NCBI GenBank assembly: GCA_030374735.1
Contig: JASCIV010000089.1
Coordinates: forward strand, 1 to 50,252
Direction: 5' to 3'
Source of the DNA: Gracilaria caudata
Lineage: Eukaryota > Rhodophyta > Florideophyceae > Gracilariales > Gracilariaceae
DNA: 50,252 bases
In this document: positions 1-9,620 of the stretch, piece after piece
Position numbering within the stretch: position 1 is the first letter of the stretch
Layout of the letters: every line of letters starts with the position of its first letter
Notes under the pieces: generated by a model
The model's database searches: none
The model's input: the letters and a program-made list of their open reading frames with translations, nothing else
Told to the model about the DNA's origin: nothing
Program-made: the position numbers and the translations under genes

Positions 1-600
1 GGGATTTTCGGGGTTCACGTAATCAAAAACGAGGATTTTTGCTGTTCAACGTTGAGGCTGTTTTGTTCAGAGTTGAGGCAGCCCTACTGTATCTCCGTCC
101 TTGTACTCAGCTATCTCCTAATGTAATCTAGTTTTGGAAGCATGCATCCAAGATTCGGATACGAGGGCCAATAACATATATCAGACTCAAGAGTAGCAGC
201 TTTCTCAGCGTTTCCAACCATCTCAGCGTTCTCAACAAGAATTGTGAAAGTACGGGGAAGTACAAAGGCATTGCATGCTCTTTTTCCGCGAAGGGCCCGG
301 TGTTGATCCTGGAAAAACGCGCATTGATGCTTCACGAGTACCTTATTCCACGAACACTTTAACAAGCGTTCACTGTTCATATGCCTCTCAATCGCTCACA
401 GACGACGTACACATTTTTTTCTGAAAAGACGTGAAAACATATCCAGCGAATGACCGCATTGCTAAACCTTTTCCTAAAACAGACAGTCGTCTATTTGTTG
501 AATCCTCTGTCTGCACGGACGCCTCACAACTCAAAAAGATCCTTACTCACCAAGGAACCCAACTGCTGTTGCTGTACCCCGGAGTCTCCCGTTTAGCAAC
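1..600. other. Left edge, upstream region of VPS45; no gene recognised
   Basis: No coding region could be supported here. The longest open frame is on the minus strand (111-380, 89 codons) and has no recognisable domain. The segment is read as 5' flanking and promoter DNA of the VPS45 gene that starts at 601, but a distal exon of a gene lying to the left cannot be excluded. Confidence 0.5.
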
Positions 601-2424
601 ATGGATCCTCGGCAATCGCTATTGCAGTACATGAACCAGTTAGTCGGCGACTCTGGTGAATTGAAAGCGTTACTCTTGGATGACCAAACGGCAAAAATTA
701 TAAGCCTTCTCGTATCCCAGTCAAGTCTATTGGACCATGAAGTACTTCTGATTGAGAAGCTTTGCACTGAGCGTTCGCAAGACCTATCGCATATGCAGGC
801 TGTGGTATTTGTTCGACCGACAGCAGAAAACGTACATGCGTTAAGAAAAGAGCTTCGTGATCCCCATTATAAATCTTACAAAGTCGTGTTCAGCAATGTC
901 GTCCGTCGGACGCTTGTAGAAGAATTTGCTGATGCGGACGAAATGGAACTCGTTACAGAAGTACGCGAAATGTTCTGCGATTTCTTTGCTCTCGAGAAGT
1001 ATTTGCTTTCATTCGAAGTATGTCCATGTCTTGACGCTAATTACACCAGAAGTGGAGCCATTCAAAACCCTATGCTGGAAAGGACACTAGATGGAGTTGG
1101 CGCTGTATTGCTCTCCCTCAAGCGCAAACCGCAAGTGCGCTATCAGGCTTCAAGTGCTCTCTGTCGAAACATAGCTGAACGACTTTGTGTGAAAATGGAT
1201 CAGGAACGAAGTTTGTTTGAGTTCCGCGCTCGCGAAAAGGCACCGTTGCTTTTAATTATTGACCGAAGGGAAGACCCTGTTACTCCACTTCTCAACCAGT
1301 GGACATACGAAGCCATGATTCACGAGTTGATTGGGATCAGTTGTAATAGAGTTAGTTTGAAGGATGCGAAGAACGTTCCTAAAGAATTCAAAGAGCTAGT
1401 GCTCGACGATGCCGAAGATACATTTTATCGACAAAATCGTTACAAAAACTTTGGGGATTTAGGTATGAACTTGAAGGAACTAGTCGACTCTTTTCAGAAG
1501 CAGAGCAAGAGCAGTAACAACTTGAAAAGTATAGAGGACATGACGCGTTTCGTAGGGAATTATCCCGAATTTCGGAAGTCCTCCTCAAACGTCAGCAAAC
1601 ATGTCGCCATAGCCGGTGAGCTTTCCCGAAAAGTTAGCGAAATGAACCTCCTCGAAGTTTCCCAGCTTGAACAAGATCTCGCATGCCGAGAAGCCGAAGG
1701 TGATCATCGAAAGCAGATCATGGACATATTGAAGAATCCCAGAGTAGGTCAATCAGATAAAGTACGGCTCGTTATGCTTTACGGCCTACGATATGAGGGA
1801 AAGAGTGACAGAGGACTCTCTCTGATGCGAGATGCACTCCATAAAGTTGGGGTTGCACCTGAGGGTATACATCTAATCACAACTGTTAAAGAGTATGCTG
1901 GAATAGCAAAACGTTCCGGAGATGTGTTTTCCAATCGAACTTTCTTCGCTATGGCAAGTAATACTGTCCGTAGAGGGATTGGAGGAGTTGATAACGTCTA
2001 TACACAACACGAACCATTGCTAGTAGGCATCTTGGATGACCTCTTTCGAAACAAGTTGAAGAACGCCGATTTTCCGATGGCTCGAGCAGATGAGGGTTTG
2101 CACGGTAAGAGTCTGATTGGAGATGCACCAGCAACAATTCCGGCACCACAAGAGGTGCTTATTCTGATGGCCGGTGGAGTTACATATGAAGAATCCAAAT
2201 GCGTGTCAGGCATAAATCGTGAACAAGATTGTTATGTTCCGCCAGAGGGATCTGTGACTGCATCTGCAGCAGCTATTGCACGCCAGTTGGAGGCTAAAGT
2301 TGTTCTCATGGGAACCTGCGTTCACAATTCTACATCTTTTGCAGTGGAAATAAGTCGAAGCGCCGAGTCCTACCAAAATCGCCTCACACGGCCTGTGGAA
2401 CGAAGCACGACAACACAGCCTTAG
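601..2424 (+). CDS. VPS45: Vacuolar protein sorting protein 45 (Sec1/Munc18 family)
   Basis: This 607-residue protein is a full-length Sec1/Munc18 (SM) protein. VPS45 binds the syntaxin Tlg2/SYP4-type SNARE and controls membrane fusion at the trans-Golgi/endosome. The N-terminal block matches the family closely: a KALLLD segment, ISLLVSQS, a conserved block reading ELRDPHYKSYKVVFSNVV, and the pair EMFCDFFAL. The middle has the Sec1 signature LLIIDRREDPVTPLLNQWTY around residues 217-236, and the C-terminal part has PQEVLILMAGGVTYEE. The ATG at 601 starts directly at the conserved MDPRQSL-type terminus, and the length is normal for the family. No intron is needed. SM paralogues (Sly1, Vps33, Sec1) are less likely, since the best remembered match is yeast and plant Vps45. 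The gene is convergent with the hydrolase on its right. Confidence 0.9.
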   Translation: MDPRQSLLQYMNQLVGDSGELKALLLDDQTAKIISLLVSQSSLLDHEVLLIEKLCTERSQDLSHMQAVVFVRPTAENVHALRKELRDPHYKSYKVVFSNVVRRTLVEEFADADEMELVTEVREMFCDFFALEKYLLSFEVCPCLDANYTRSGAIQNPMLERTLDGVGAVLLSLKRKPQVRYQASSALCRNIAERLCVKMDQERSLFEFRAREKAPLLLIIDRREDPVTPLLNQWTYEAMIHELIGISCNRVSLKDAKNVPKEFKELVLDDAEDTFYRQNRYKNFGDLGMNLKELVDSFQKQSKSSNNLKSIEDMTRFVGNYPEFRKSSSNVSKHVAIAGELSRKVSEMNLLEVSQLEQDLACREAEGDHRKQIMDILKNPRVGQSDKVRLVMLYGLRYEGKSDRGLSLMRDALHKVGVAPEGIHLITTVKEYAGIAKRSGDVFSNRTFFAMASNTVRRGIGGVDNVYTQHEPLLVGILDDLFRNKLKNADFPMARADEGLHGKSLIGDAPATIPAPQEVLILMAGGVTYEESKCVSGINREQDCYVPPEGSVTASAAAIARQLEAKVVLMGTCVHNSTSFAVEISRSAESYQNRLTRPVERSTTTQP

Positions 2425-2841
2425 CCTAATCTCACTGCTGGCAAATCGTTCGAAAGGGAAACCTGTCATTCGATTCTAACTCGAATACGCCTTCAATCTC
2501 GAAATCAAATGGACAGAGTGGTTGCTTTGACCATACCATTGTGGGTCTAATTCGTGTGGTGAAACTAGCGAGAAGGCATTTCAGGATCGAAGGCATACAC
2601 ATCAAATCCAACTTTATCAAGTAAGCTATAGGCACAATCTCATTTGAGTAGCTGTCGAAACCGTATTGCCGCAGCTGTCCCCCGGTCCACACTCAAAACC
2701 ACCACGAGAACTGTGGTAATCAGAAAGTCTGGAGCATCACGACATATATTAGTATTATGAGAGGCGGTTTCTTGCGATAGGTATTGCCTTAAGCGTGATC
2801 AAGCTTTTTTGGCATCCCAAGCATCTTCCCGATCAGGAGAA
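2425..2841. other. Convergent intergenic gap, no gene seen
   Basis: This gap lies between the VPS45 stop and the stop of the minus-strand hydrolase. It should hold the two 3' untranslated regions. A minus-strand open frame (2432-2692) has no recognisable domain and overlaps the presumed VPS45 3' end, so it is not called as a gene. Confidence 0.5.
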
Positions 2842-3804
2842 CTAACCGCTGCTTGTAGACGTAAGGTCGTATTCATAGTGCATCTCTGATAGCTCACATA
2901 CAGCATCCCACATTCTCACAAAATCTTCTTCTTCTTCAAGGTTGTGGTCGCCGTATTTGACGTAAGATAGAACGCAGTCCTCAGACTTGATCTTTTCAAC
3001 AAGATCAAGCATTCGCTTAGGTGGAAGTTCTTCGTCGCTCAGTCCTTGCAGAATGCGAACTGGGCAAGTAATATCTAGAGAACCGGCACCACCACGAAGC
3101 ACCAGCCACTTCTGCGCGTCTTCAAGTAAGGCTTTACTTATTGGGTAATTCCTGAAACCCCACTTCATGCTCACAAATCCTTCACGTTCTATGCTGTTCA
3201 GTTGCTCCCCACTTAAGTTTGGTTTGATGAGGTCCTCAGTGAAATCTACTGATGGGTTCATTCCTACGAGACCGATAACTTTATCAGGACGTAGCATGGC
3301 TAGGTGAAGCATGATCCAACCCCCCACGCCAGCGCCTACCAACAATACCTTTCCTGGAATCACCTCATCCAACAATCGAAGCGAATCTTTTATCCATCGA
3401 GATAAAGTGCCATCAGTTACAAAGTCGCCTTCTGATTTACCAATTCCCAGATATTCTTCAACAAAGACAGCTTGTCCCTTACGCTTTGCAAAGATCTCTA
3501 AAGCGTTTGCCTTCGCTTGACGCCACCGCGAGAAATAGAAGCCAGGGAGAAACATGATCGTTGGAGAACTTCCAGGAAAATAATCATAGGCTACCACACG
3601 GCCATCGAAAATAACCCGACAATCATGTCCAGCGCAAATTTCAGTCTTCGATTGCTGCGCTTGGCTTTCTTGTTGAATTGAACATCTCAGTGTACGTTTC
3701 GCGAGACCATTCGTCTTGGGTGCAGTTGTGGATAGGTTCTCTCGTGGTACTGATGGGCAGAATTTATTCATTCCGATCGCAGACACTGAAACAAACGCAA
3801 CCAT
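2842..3804 (-). CDS. Plastid-targeted ABHD10-like alpha/beta hydrolase lacking the nucleophile Ser
   Basis: This is a 320-residue alpha/beta hydrolase. The mature part resembles ABHD10 and its bacterial relatives, which are serine esterases or thioesterases: a conserved IGKSEGDF segment, a WIMLHLAMLRPDKVIGLVG block and a GDHNL C-terminus. In the family the nucleophile elbow reads LVGSSxGGW; here it reads LVGAGVGGW (residues 155-163), so the catalytic serine is Gly159 (codon at 3328-3330). The other triad members look intact: Asp in GLSDEELPP and His in GDHNL. The protein is therefore probably not a classical serine hydrolase. The first 40-odd residues begin MVAFVS and are Ser/Thr/Lys-rich, which fits a red-algal plastid transit peptide. 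The ATG at 3804 is well placed. The gene is divergent from the ARMC6-like gene. Confidence 0.8.
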   Translation of the reverse strand: MVAFVSVSAIGMNKFCPSVPRENLSTTAPKTNGLAKRTLRCSIQQESQAQQSKTEICAGHDCRVIFDGRVVAYDYFPGSSPTIMFLPGFYFSRWRQAKANALEIFAKRKGQAVFVEEYLGIGKSEGDFVTDGTLSRWIKDSLRLLDEVIPGKVLLVGAGVGGWIMLHLAMLRPDKVIGLVGMNPSVDFTEDLIKPNLSGEQLNSIEREGFVSMKWGFRNYPISKALLEDAQKWLVLRGGAGSLDITCPVRILQGLSDEELPPKRMLDLVEKIKSEDCVLSYVKYGDHNLEEEEDFVRMWDAVCELSEMHYEYDLTSTSSG

Positions 3805-4876
3805 GGCTGATTAATGCCTGACTGACGCTCTAAGAGCGAGGAACTTTGGACGAGATCAAGGGGCAAAAGCTACAACGGTAGCGAGCGCTACCTTCGTGTT
3901 AGCTGCTGGAAAGCACAAGAGATGCGGGCGCTTTCACCAAATCGGGGTTGGAGAAACCACTGATTTTGAATGGTTCGGTATTGCGCCAGGAAATTTCGTA
4001 CATGCAATCGTATCCTACGCAATCTCCAGATTTTTCTCTGTAACCACCACTACCGTAGGTTACCTGCGGTACAGAAGGAACAGTACAAGGGTCACAGCGT
4101 TCCCTTCGTAGTTGATGATGAAGATGGCACTGCAACTTTCAACAGAGGCAGGAGGACTAGAGTCGCATCTGAACTTTGTCTAAGCGAATGGCTCTGATTA
4201 CGGTTTGCGATATCCCTGCGTTAGCCAAATTCGTTCGTACAAAGCTGACGAAGGACAGTTGATGCACTACACGTACTGCTGAAGATTTGTGACTCAAAAC
4301 GACGTCACGCTCGTAATACGCCATATGCAAAACTGCTGGCCACTTGGAAGGAAAGCAACTTGGGATTAGAATTAACCCCGTGAAGTATCTATGATGCTCT
4401 CCGAGAGTTTGATAGTGCTACGAATTCGCTGATTTCAGATCCATTAAAATTATTAGAGCAGCCAGTTACTTTCTGTCACGTAAAAGTATGCAACATCACT
4501 CAGATGCATTTGACATAACAGTTGCATCTTACTATCGCAGAAACAGTTCACAATCAGATTACTGGTATTTGTGACCAACTCTGGCTTCGAATCACATTCC
4601 TGCTCACTACTTTTCATTCCAGTCTTAATGCGTTTGGGAATGGTGACGAACTCTCGAACGGAGTCAGTCATAGCTTGACGTACCCAAAGAATCTGGAGGT
4701 GAAGCTAGTTTTCTTTCTACGGTCGTAACCGCTTTTCAGCAACCAACAAGCGTTTTATCCCCAGTCCGCCCAGCTGCAAGCGACAATACACAGCTATTCA
4801 ATTTCTCGTTGAAAAGACAACTCGGTCAGCTTCGAAGAATTCGTTTCTGGAGGGAGTACTTCAGGTTCTCTCCGTA
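3805..4876. promoter_or_regulatory. Divergent intergenic region (hydrolase / ARMC6-like gene)
   Basis: This 1.07 kb separates two divergent start codons and must contain both promoters. A near match (9 of 10) to the recurrent decamer TACRARGGTA lies at 3889-3898 on the minus strand, about 85 bp upstream of the hydrolase ATG. Another near match is at 4083-4092. A minus-strand open frame at 4453-4671 starts with ATG but shows no known domain and is not called. Confidence 0.45.
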
Positions 4877-6619
4877 ATGGAATCAACCGCACTTGATGAG
4901 GCCGTGAACACAGTGGTGTCCGAAATTATCAACCAAGTCTCTGAAAATGTGAAGACGATGGGAGACGAAGAAGTGACGGAAAGTATTCACGAAATCGTTC
5001 AAGATATTCACGACAATCGCAACAGCCTGCTCATTTGTCTTCGGTCTGTCATGAAGCTCTGCACCCTTGCTCCAAGAGCGGACAACAGAGCAATCATGGC
5101 TTCACATGGTATCTTTAAGGATTTGTGTTATACCCTCAAAAGCTTTTCGGACGACGAAACGTTTGCTTCTCATGCTGCATGTCTTATAGCAAGTTTGGTA
5201 TTTCAAGACGATTCTGCTCGTGAAGAATTCGGGGTAAACTTTGGGCCTAAGATACTCACTCAAGTCATGAGAAAGCACTTGAAGTCTGTCGCGGTGCAGA
5301 AATCTGTGGTAAGAGCTATGCGGAATGCGGTGTGGAACTCAGACAAAAACTGTGAACAAATGAGACATTCGAACACTCTTCATGTTCTCTTTCAGCTGAT
5401 GACTCTGTACTCAGACCACCAAGATCTTATGGAAGAAATTCTGGCTTGTATTTGTAACGTCGTAGCTTTAAACAATGAGAGCAGAGAGGATATTCTAACA
5501 ACGTCATCTTATTTGGACCAACTCATGTCAGAGTGGCAGAATAATATAAGAAACCGAAGCTTAGTCAACCTTATTGGTTTGATTCTCGTTCACCTGACTA
5601 GCAGTGAATCCCATCTTGGCCGGACGGGTATAAAGATTGTCGTTATGGAGTATGGAAAACTTGAAGGGCCTGACACGTTATGTGAGTCGTTACGGAACGC
5701 TGTATCGTCTCAGGATGAAAACCTGATTGCGACTCTAGCAAAACTCACGTATTTTCTGGGGTATGCAGAGGAGTTCAGGGCAACTGTTTCTCGGTCATTC
5801 TGCCTCCGTCATTTGCTGAAGGCCCTGGAACTCACCATCGGAAGCACTGGAACTTTAATTTCTACTTTGCAAGCAATAGAGTCTTTGTTGTCCGGCGAGG
5901 ACGAAGCAAAGAAAAAGTTCAATGATGCAAATGATCTCAACGGCGTTTTGGTAGTAATTGGCGTCATGGAGGCATATAGAGGAGATGAGCTCGTTACTGA
6001 AACATGTTGTCGCATTTTGGACAACGCTGCAGATGGGCAACTATGCACCGCTGATAAGTTGGTTAGGAACAAAGAACTTCTGGGGAAGACAGTTATCACA
6101 GCAATGGCTGACTACCCAAAAAATGTGTTGATTCAGGAACATGCGTGCTTGCTCCTGATCAAAATAACAACTACCCATACGTCTGCAGGGGAACTTCTTG
6201 TGCGTCTAGGAGCAAAAAACGTTGTGGACATGGCAAGACATACACACAACTCTCATCCATCAATAAGCCCTTTAGCAAACCATTTATTAACAATACTTGC
6301 GAAAAGAAGCCCGAGTCGCGAAGGTAGAAGAATGGCAGACGGACCTAAAATTGCATCGTCTCGGCTTCGTTCAAGGTCCAGAACAGTTGATCATTCTGGT
6401 CGTTCTCGATCCAGAGCGGAGAGGAATCGCTCACCAGTAAATATGCTGCTCAGTGGTCGACGAGCATTGGAAGCGGCACAGAAAAAGTTGACTGGTGAAA
6501 ACTCGCACGGTGGAGAGCTGACGTCGATTCATTCAAGTGATGTGGCTGGAGTTAGGCCTCTTATCAACAGCAGACGTTCCGAACGAAGGAAGATGAATCT
6601 TGAGCCCGTACTGGAGTAA
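4877..6619 (+). CDS. Armadillo-repeat protein, ARMC6-like, with an SR-rich tail
   Basis: The protein has 580 residues. From about residue 30 to 470 it is made of helical repeats of armadillo type, with recurrent hydrophobic positions and segments such as ASLVFQDDSAREEF, ICNVVALNNESREDI and HACLLLIKITTTHTSAGELLVRLGA. The opening LDEAVNTVVSEII and the last repeats resemble the animal and plant ARMC6 family, whose molecular function is poorly known. The last 110 residues are different: they are basic and contain Arg-Ser dipeptides (SRLRSRSRT, SRSRAERNRSP), absent from ARMC6 as remembered, which suggests nuclear localisation or phosphorylation by SR kinases. The ATG at 4877 is the first in the frame. 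The gene is convergent with the VHL-like gene, 129 bp away. The ARM assignment is firm; the ARMC6 orthology is tentative. Confidence 0.7.
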   Translation: MESTALDEAVNTVVSEIINQVSENVKTMGDEEVTESIHEIVQDIHDNRNSLLICLRSVMKLCTLAPRADNRAIMASHGIFKDLCYTLKSFSDDETFASHAACLIASLVFQDDSAREEFGVNFGPKILTQVMRKHLKSVAVQKSVVRAMRNAVWNSDKNCEQMRHSNTLHVLFQLMTLYSDHQDLMEEILACICNVVALNNESREDILTTSSYLDQLMSEWQNNIRNRSLVNLIGLILVHLTSSESHLGRTGIKIVVMEYGKLEGPDTLCESLRNAVSSQDENLIATLAKLTYFLGYAEEFRATVSRSFCLRHLLKALELTIGSTGTLISTLQAIESLLSGEDEAKKKFNDANDLNGVLVVIGVMEAYRGDELVTETCCRILDNAADGQLCTADKLVRNKELLGKTVITAMADYPKNVLIQEHACLLLIKITTTHTSAGELLVRLGAKNVVDMARHTHNSHPSISPLANHLLTILAKRSPSREGRRMADGPKIASSRLRSRSRTVDHSGRSRSRAERNRSPVNMLLSGRRALEAAQKKLTGENSHGGELTSIHSSDVAGVRPLINSRRSERRKMNLEPVLE

Positions 6620-6748
6620 GCCCATATCCCGTAGTATTAGTACAATTTTTGTGATGCTACTGTTACACATGACTATGTCCCGAGGCCTGTAGTAAAAAGT
6701 ACACCGATTAAGACAGAGAAAAAGCGCAGAGTTGATGATGCAGAGAGC

Positions 6749-7339
6749 TCACATGACACTATTGACAATAGCCATAGCAGGTTGAGGACTGGCAATCATC
6801 ATTAGGATAGACTTCTGCGATATGTGCTCTCTAACCACCCACGGATGCGTAGCGTACGAAGGTTGCATGTGAGTTGTGCCCGGGCGTATCGAAGCGTAAT
6901 AGACCTCTCTTCCATAATAGTCAACCCACCAAAGATCAACAACAGAATCAGAATCGTTTGAAAACATGAGAAAAGTCTCAGTTTTGCTGTCTATTGAATG
7001 TAAGTCCCAATGCGCCTGTAGCTTAACGGGAGCGTTTTCGTCGTCCAACATCATGGATTGTGAAAAGCGGAGGGGTGCTGAGTTGAGCGGCCCTGCTTGC
7101 GTGTGCTGCGGGGATATGACCGAAGCGGCGATAATTGCAGCCGCTGCGCATGCAAGGGCTTTAGTAGGATTCGACATCGACGTACAAGTCGTCCGAACGC
7201 GTCTTGACTTAAGACATGATGAAGTTGTTTCTCGCGGCTTCACATTCGCAAACGATTTGACAGTTATGTTGCGTGGAGATGTGATGGAAGCTGGAGGAAC
7301 AACTCTGGGGGAGAAAGCCAGACTCACATTGTTCATCAT
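6749..7339 (-). CDS. VHL beta-domain protein, predicted in the thylakoid lumen
   Basis: The protein has 196 residues. Residues 1-60 form a plastid transit-peptide-like leader (MMNNVSLAFS, basic and Ser/Thr-rich). Residues 59-83 look like a second, lumen-targeting signal: a Lys, an Ala/Ile-rich hydrophobic stretch, then TQA before GP as a processing site. Residues 100-196 are a von Hippel-Lindau beta domain. Compared with human VHL from memory, residues 115-167 align without a gap to 65-117 at a constant offset of 50, and the hydroxyproline-pocket residues are all kept: Trp138, Tyr148, Ser161, His165, Trp167 (human W88, Y98, S111, H115, W117). The structural N78 equivalent (Asn128) is also kept. 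The elongin-binding alpha domain is absent, so it should bind a ligand rather than recruit a cullin ligase. Lumen localisation and hydroxyproline binding are inferences. Confidence 0.8.
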   Translation of the reverse strand: MMNNVSLAFSPRVVPPASITSPRNITVKSFANVKPRETTSSCLKSRRVRTTCTSMSNPTKALACAAAAIIAASVISPQHTQAGPLNSAPLRFSQSMMLDDENAPVKLQAHWDLHSIDSKTETFLMFSNDSDSVVDLWWVDYYGREVYYASIRPGTTHMQPSYATHPWVVREHISQKSILMMIASPQPAMAIVNSVM

Positions 7340-8345
7340 TCAGAATCACAATCAAACGCAGAAAACGCTTTCGCAGAAAAGAAGAACGAATGCAATCGTA
7401 ATTTGCAACAAGCCTTCAGACCACGATAACGTAGGATAACCCAAGGAATCGATTAGTATACCAGGCACACGGCCCCCAACCTGAGAAGCGTACAACATGC
7501 AACCACATCAGCCTGGAGCACCGCCGGCGCGGCAACACTCGAGGCCGCTGAGCATCACAGCGCAGCGCCGAGCGAGTGGCACATGAGGATGCATCGGCTT
7601 GTGACGTGGAAACAGCGCCGTCAACAGCTACCGTGCAAAGTGGCAACGCAGATATTTGGCAATGCTGCCAATGATATAGCGCGACGCGGATATACCAATA
7701 GTGCAATGATTTGCATCACAGCCATTCACAGCCACTCACCGTCAATAATGAGTCATTATTAATTACCTCGCGCAGTCACCGTGCGGATTCCATCATGGCT
7801 CTATTCACTTCTGCGACAACGAAGGACTGTCATTCGTTACATCCAAACGACTCCAGCTTGTCAAGACTTCGATGCAGTGGGTTCAGAAATACCGTAGTCT
7901 GATTAAATGCGTTCTTCCAACGTGTTGGTTCATAATTCTGGAACATCAACCCTGAAGCATAGAGCGCAAAGTGCCATCTGTCCCAAATCAAGACGGGCAC
8001 AAGGATAACACTTGATTAATGTTGCGTCGAATGCGCTCAGCTCTCCGCTTGTGCGGCTAATTACTCTGAAGAACGCCCCTATCCTGATACAAGGGTACAC
8101 TCCATGACGAAATGATGTGCTCTTAACGTCCAGCCACACCGAACGCCTAATGGTAGCCTTCTAAACCTTGCTTGCAAAGGTTAAGATACATGGGCACTAT
8201 AACGGGGTATAATGCTGTACATCGCACTTTGCTTGGATAGTATCCGCCCATACGATCATCACTCGCTAACATGCAGAAAACGCAACCTGAGCATCGGCAA
8301 AAAAATATGATAGCGATAGTCGAAGATAACTCTGATCATAATTGT
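7340..8345. other. Intergenic DNA upstream of the VHL-like gene
   Basis: This 1 kb lies between the start of the VHL-like gene and the stop of MED31, both on the minus strand. It is one of only two same-strand junctions in the window. It holds one exact copy of the decamer TACAAGGGTA at 8088-8097. Short open frames on both strands have no recognisable domain and no gene is called. Confidence 0.45.
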
Positions 8346-9104
8346 TCAATTTGTAGTAGTGCTTGCGTCGATGTTGGCGTTAGGCAGCGGTTTCATTACA
8401 ATGTCAGCCTTCGGTCCCGCAGCATCACTCGCGGCAACAGGCGTCTGACCCGTACCGACACCGTTCTGTTGAGTGGTGTTTCCGTCAGCACTCTTCGCAC
8501 CATTGATAGCGTCTGAAAGCGGCTTCATACTCTTTGCAAACTGCCAGTGAAATCCTTGTTGTTGGTGAAGCATCAAAGAATAGTCAGCTGCTCAAGACAA
8601 GGTTGTATCGAAAGTAACATTATGTCACGAGTCAGATGTAAGCATGACGAAAGTGCTCGCAGTGGAAGACGATGGAAGCTGTGCAACGAACCTCGTTTCA
8701 AAGCTTCCCGAAAAGGTGGTTGCTGTAACAAGTGCAAGAAGTAGAGAGCATGCGGAAACACGATAAATCTGGCATACTCGGGCTTTCGCCAATACTGAAG
8801 GTACTTAAGGTAAGCAATGAAGTCTTCGGAATCAAGATATTCATTTTGGGCAAGAACTGGAAGAGCAAAGTATGGAGCAAGCAACAAAAAAAAACATGTC
8901 AGTATGCAAAAATGCGACGCACATCCACCAGAGGCGCGGAAAACATGACGTACAGTTGAGATACGCAGGATTAGCCAAACATTGCACGAATTCAAGCTCG
9001 ACCTCAAAACGTTGTTTCTCGTCGTCCGCTGACACGCGCGATGGTTGTGTGGAGCCAATTTCGACGGCTGCAGACGTGTTGACCCGCTTCGCTCCCTCCG
9101 TCAT
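8346..9104 (-). CDS. MED31: Mediator complex subunit 31 (three exons)
   Basis: This gene encodes the SOH1/MED31 subunit of Mediator, which links transcription factors to RNA polymerase II. It needs two introns. Exon 1 (9104-8954) ends after FVQCLANPAYLN plus one base. Intron 1 is 8953-8857 (97 bp, GTACGT..CCAG). Exon 2 (8856-8692) reads through YLDSEDFIAYLKYLQYW and PFREALKR. Intron 2 is 8691-8588 (104 bp, GTTCGT..GCAG). Exon 3 (8587-8346) begins with DYSLMLHQQQGFHWQF and runs to the stop. Both introns are phase 1, and the joins restore the conserved family sequence YLNFLAQ and the HWQF end. The product is 185 residues from the ATG at 9104. The C-terminal 65 residues (Asn/Gly/Ala-rich) are an extension beyond the core. 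The gene is divergent from NDUFS1. Confidence 0.88.
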
Positions 9105-9620
9105 ACCGACGCCGTCGGACTCGCGCGACACCCAACCAGAGTTGCAAGGTGCTTAACAACACGCGCAGATGAGTTGACGTCGAGCCCGTATGCAATCGTT
9201 CACAGGCAAAGATTTGTTACGGTATATGTTTTTAGTCTTGTGTTGGATAACTTCGGCACAGACGTTACCCTTGGTAGCCACTTCAAAAGTTAAGGCGGTG
9301 CAGCTGACGCGTTTTTTAAAATGGAGCACGGTGGCGCGCTCGTGACTTAGTTTTTTTTTTTCGCAGAACGAAGCCGTACGCGCCTACACGGGCGAGAATT
9401 GCACGATTGTGATACGCTCTCGAGTAAGGCGCTGTATACTTGGCGCGCGTCGATTGGGACTTTCAATTTGGGAACCTTAACACGCGCCCACCTCAACAAC
9501 GTGTCGTCCCTGACCGTGCCTCGAGAAGCTTGTGTTCATGCATTCATGCAACGAGGCTTCTTTCAGCGGAGAGCAGCTTGGCGAAGCATCTCTCTATCTC
9601 GCTTGTCGATTGTCGCTTCA
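9105..9620. promoter_or_regulatory. Divergent promoter region MED31 / NDUFS1 half
   Basis: About 0.5 kb lies between two divergent start codons. It contains a T-rich run near 9351-9361. Upstream in-frame reading from NDUFS1 is open back to 9399, so a longer N-terminus beginning at the ATG at 9546 is possible but not preferred. Confidence 0.4.

Noticed and set aside
2432..2692. A minus-strand frame whose RQY..IKLD text recalled ribosomal protein uS14/S29
   Set aside because: The CxxC zinc ligands and the conserved core of uS14 are absent; the resemblance is a few scattered residues.
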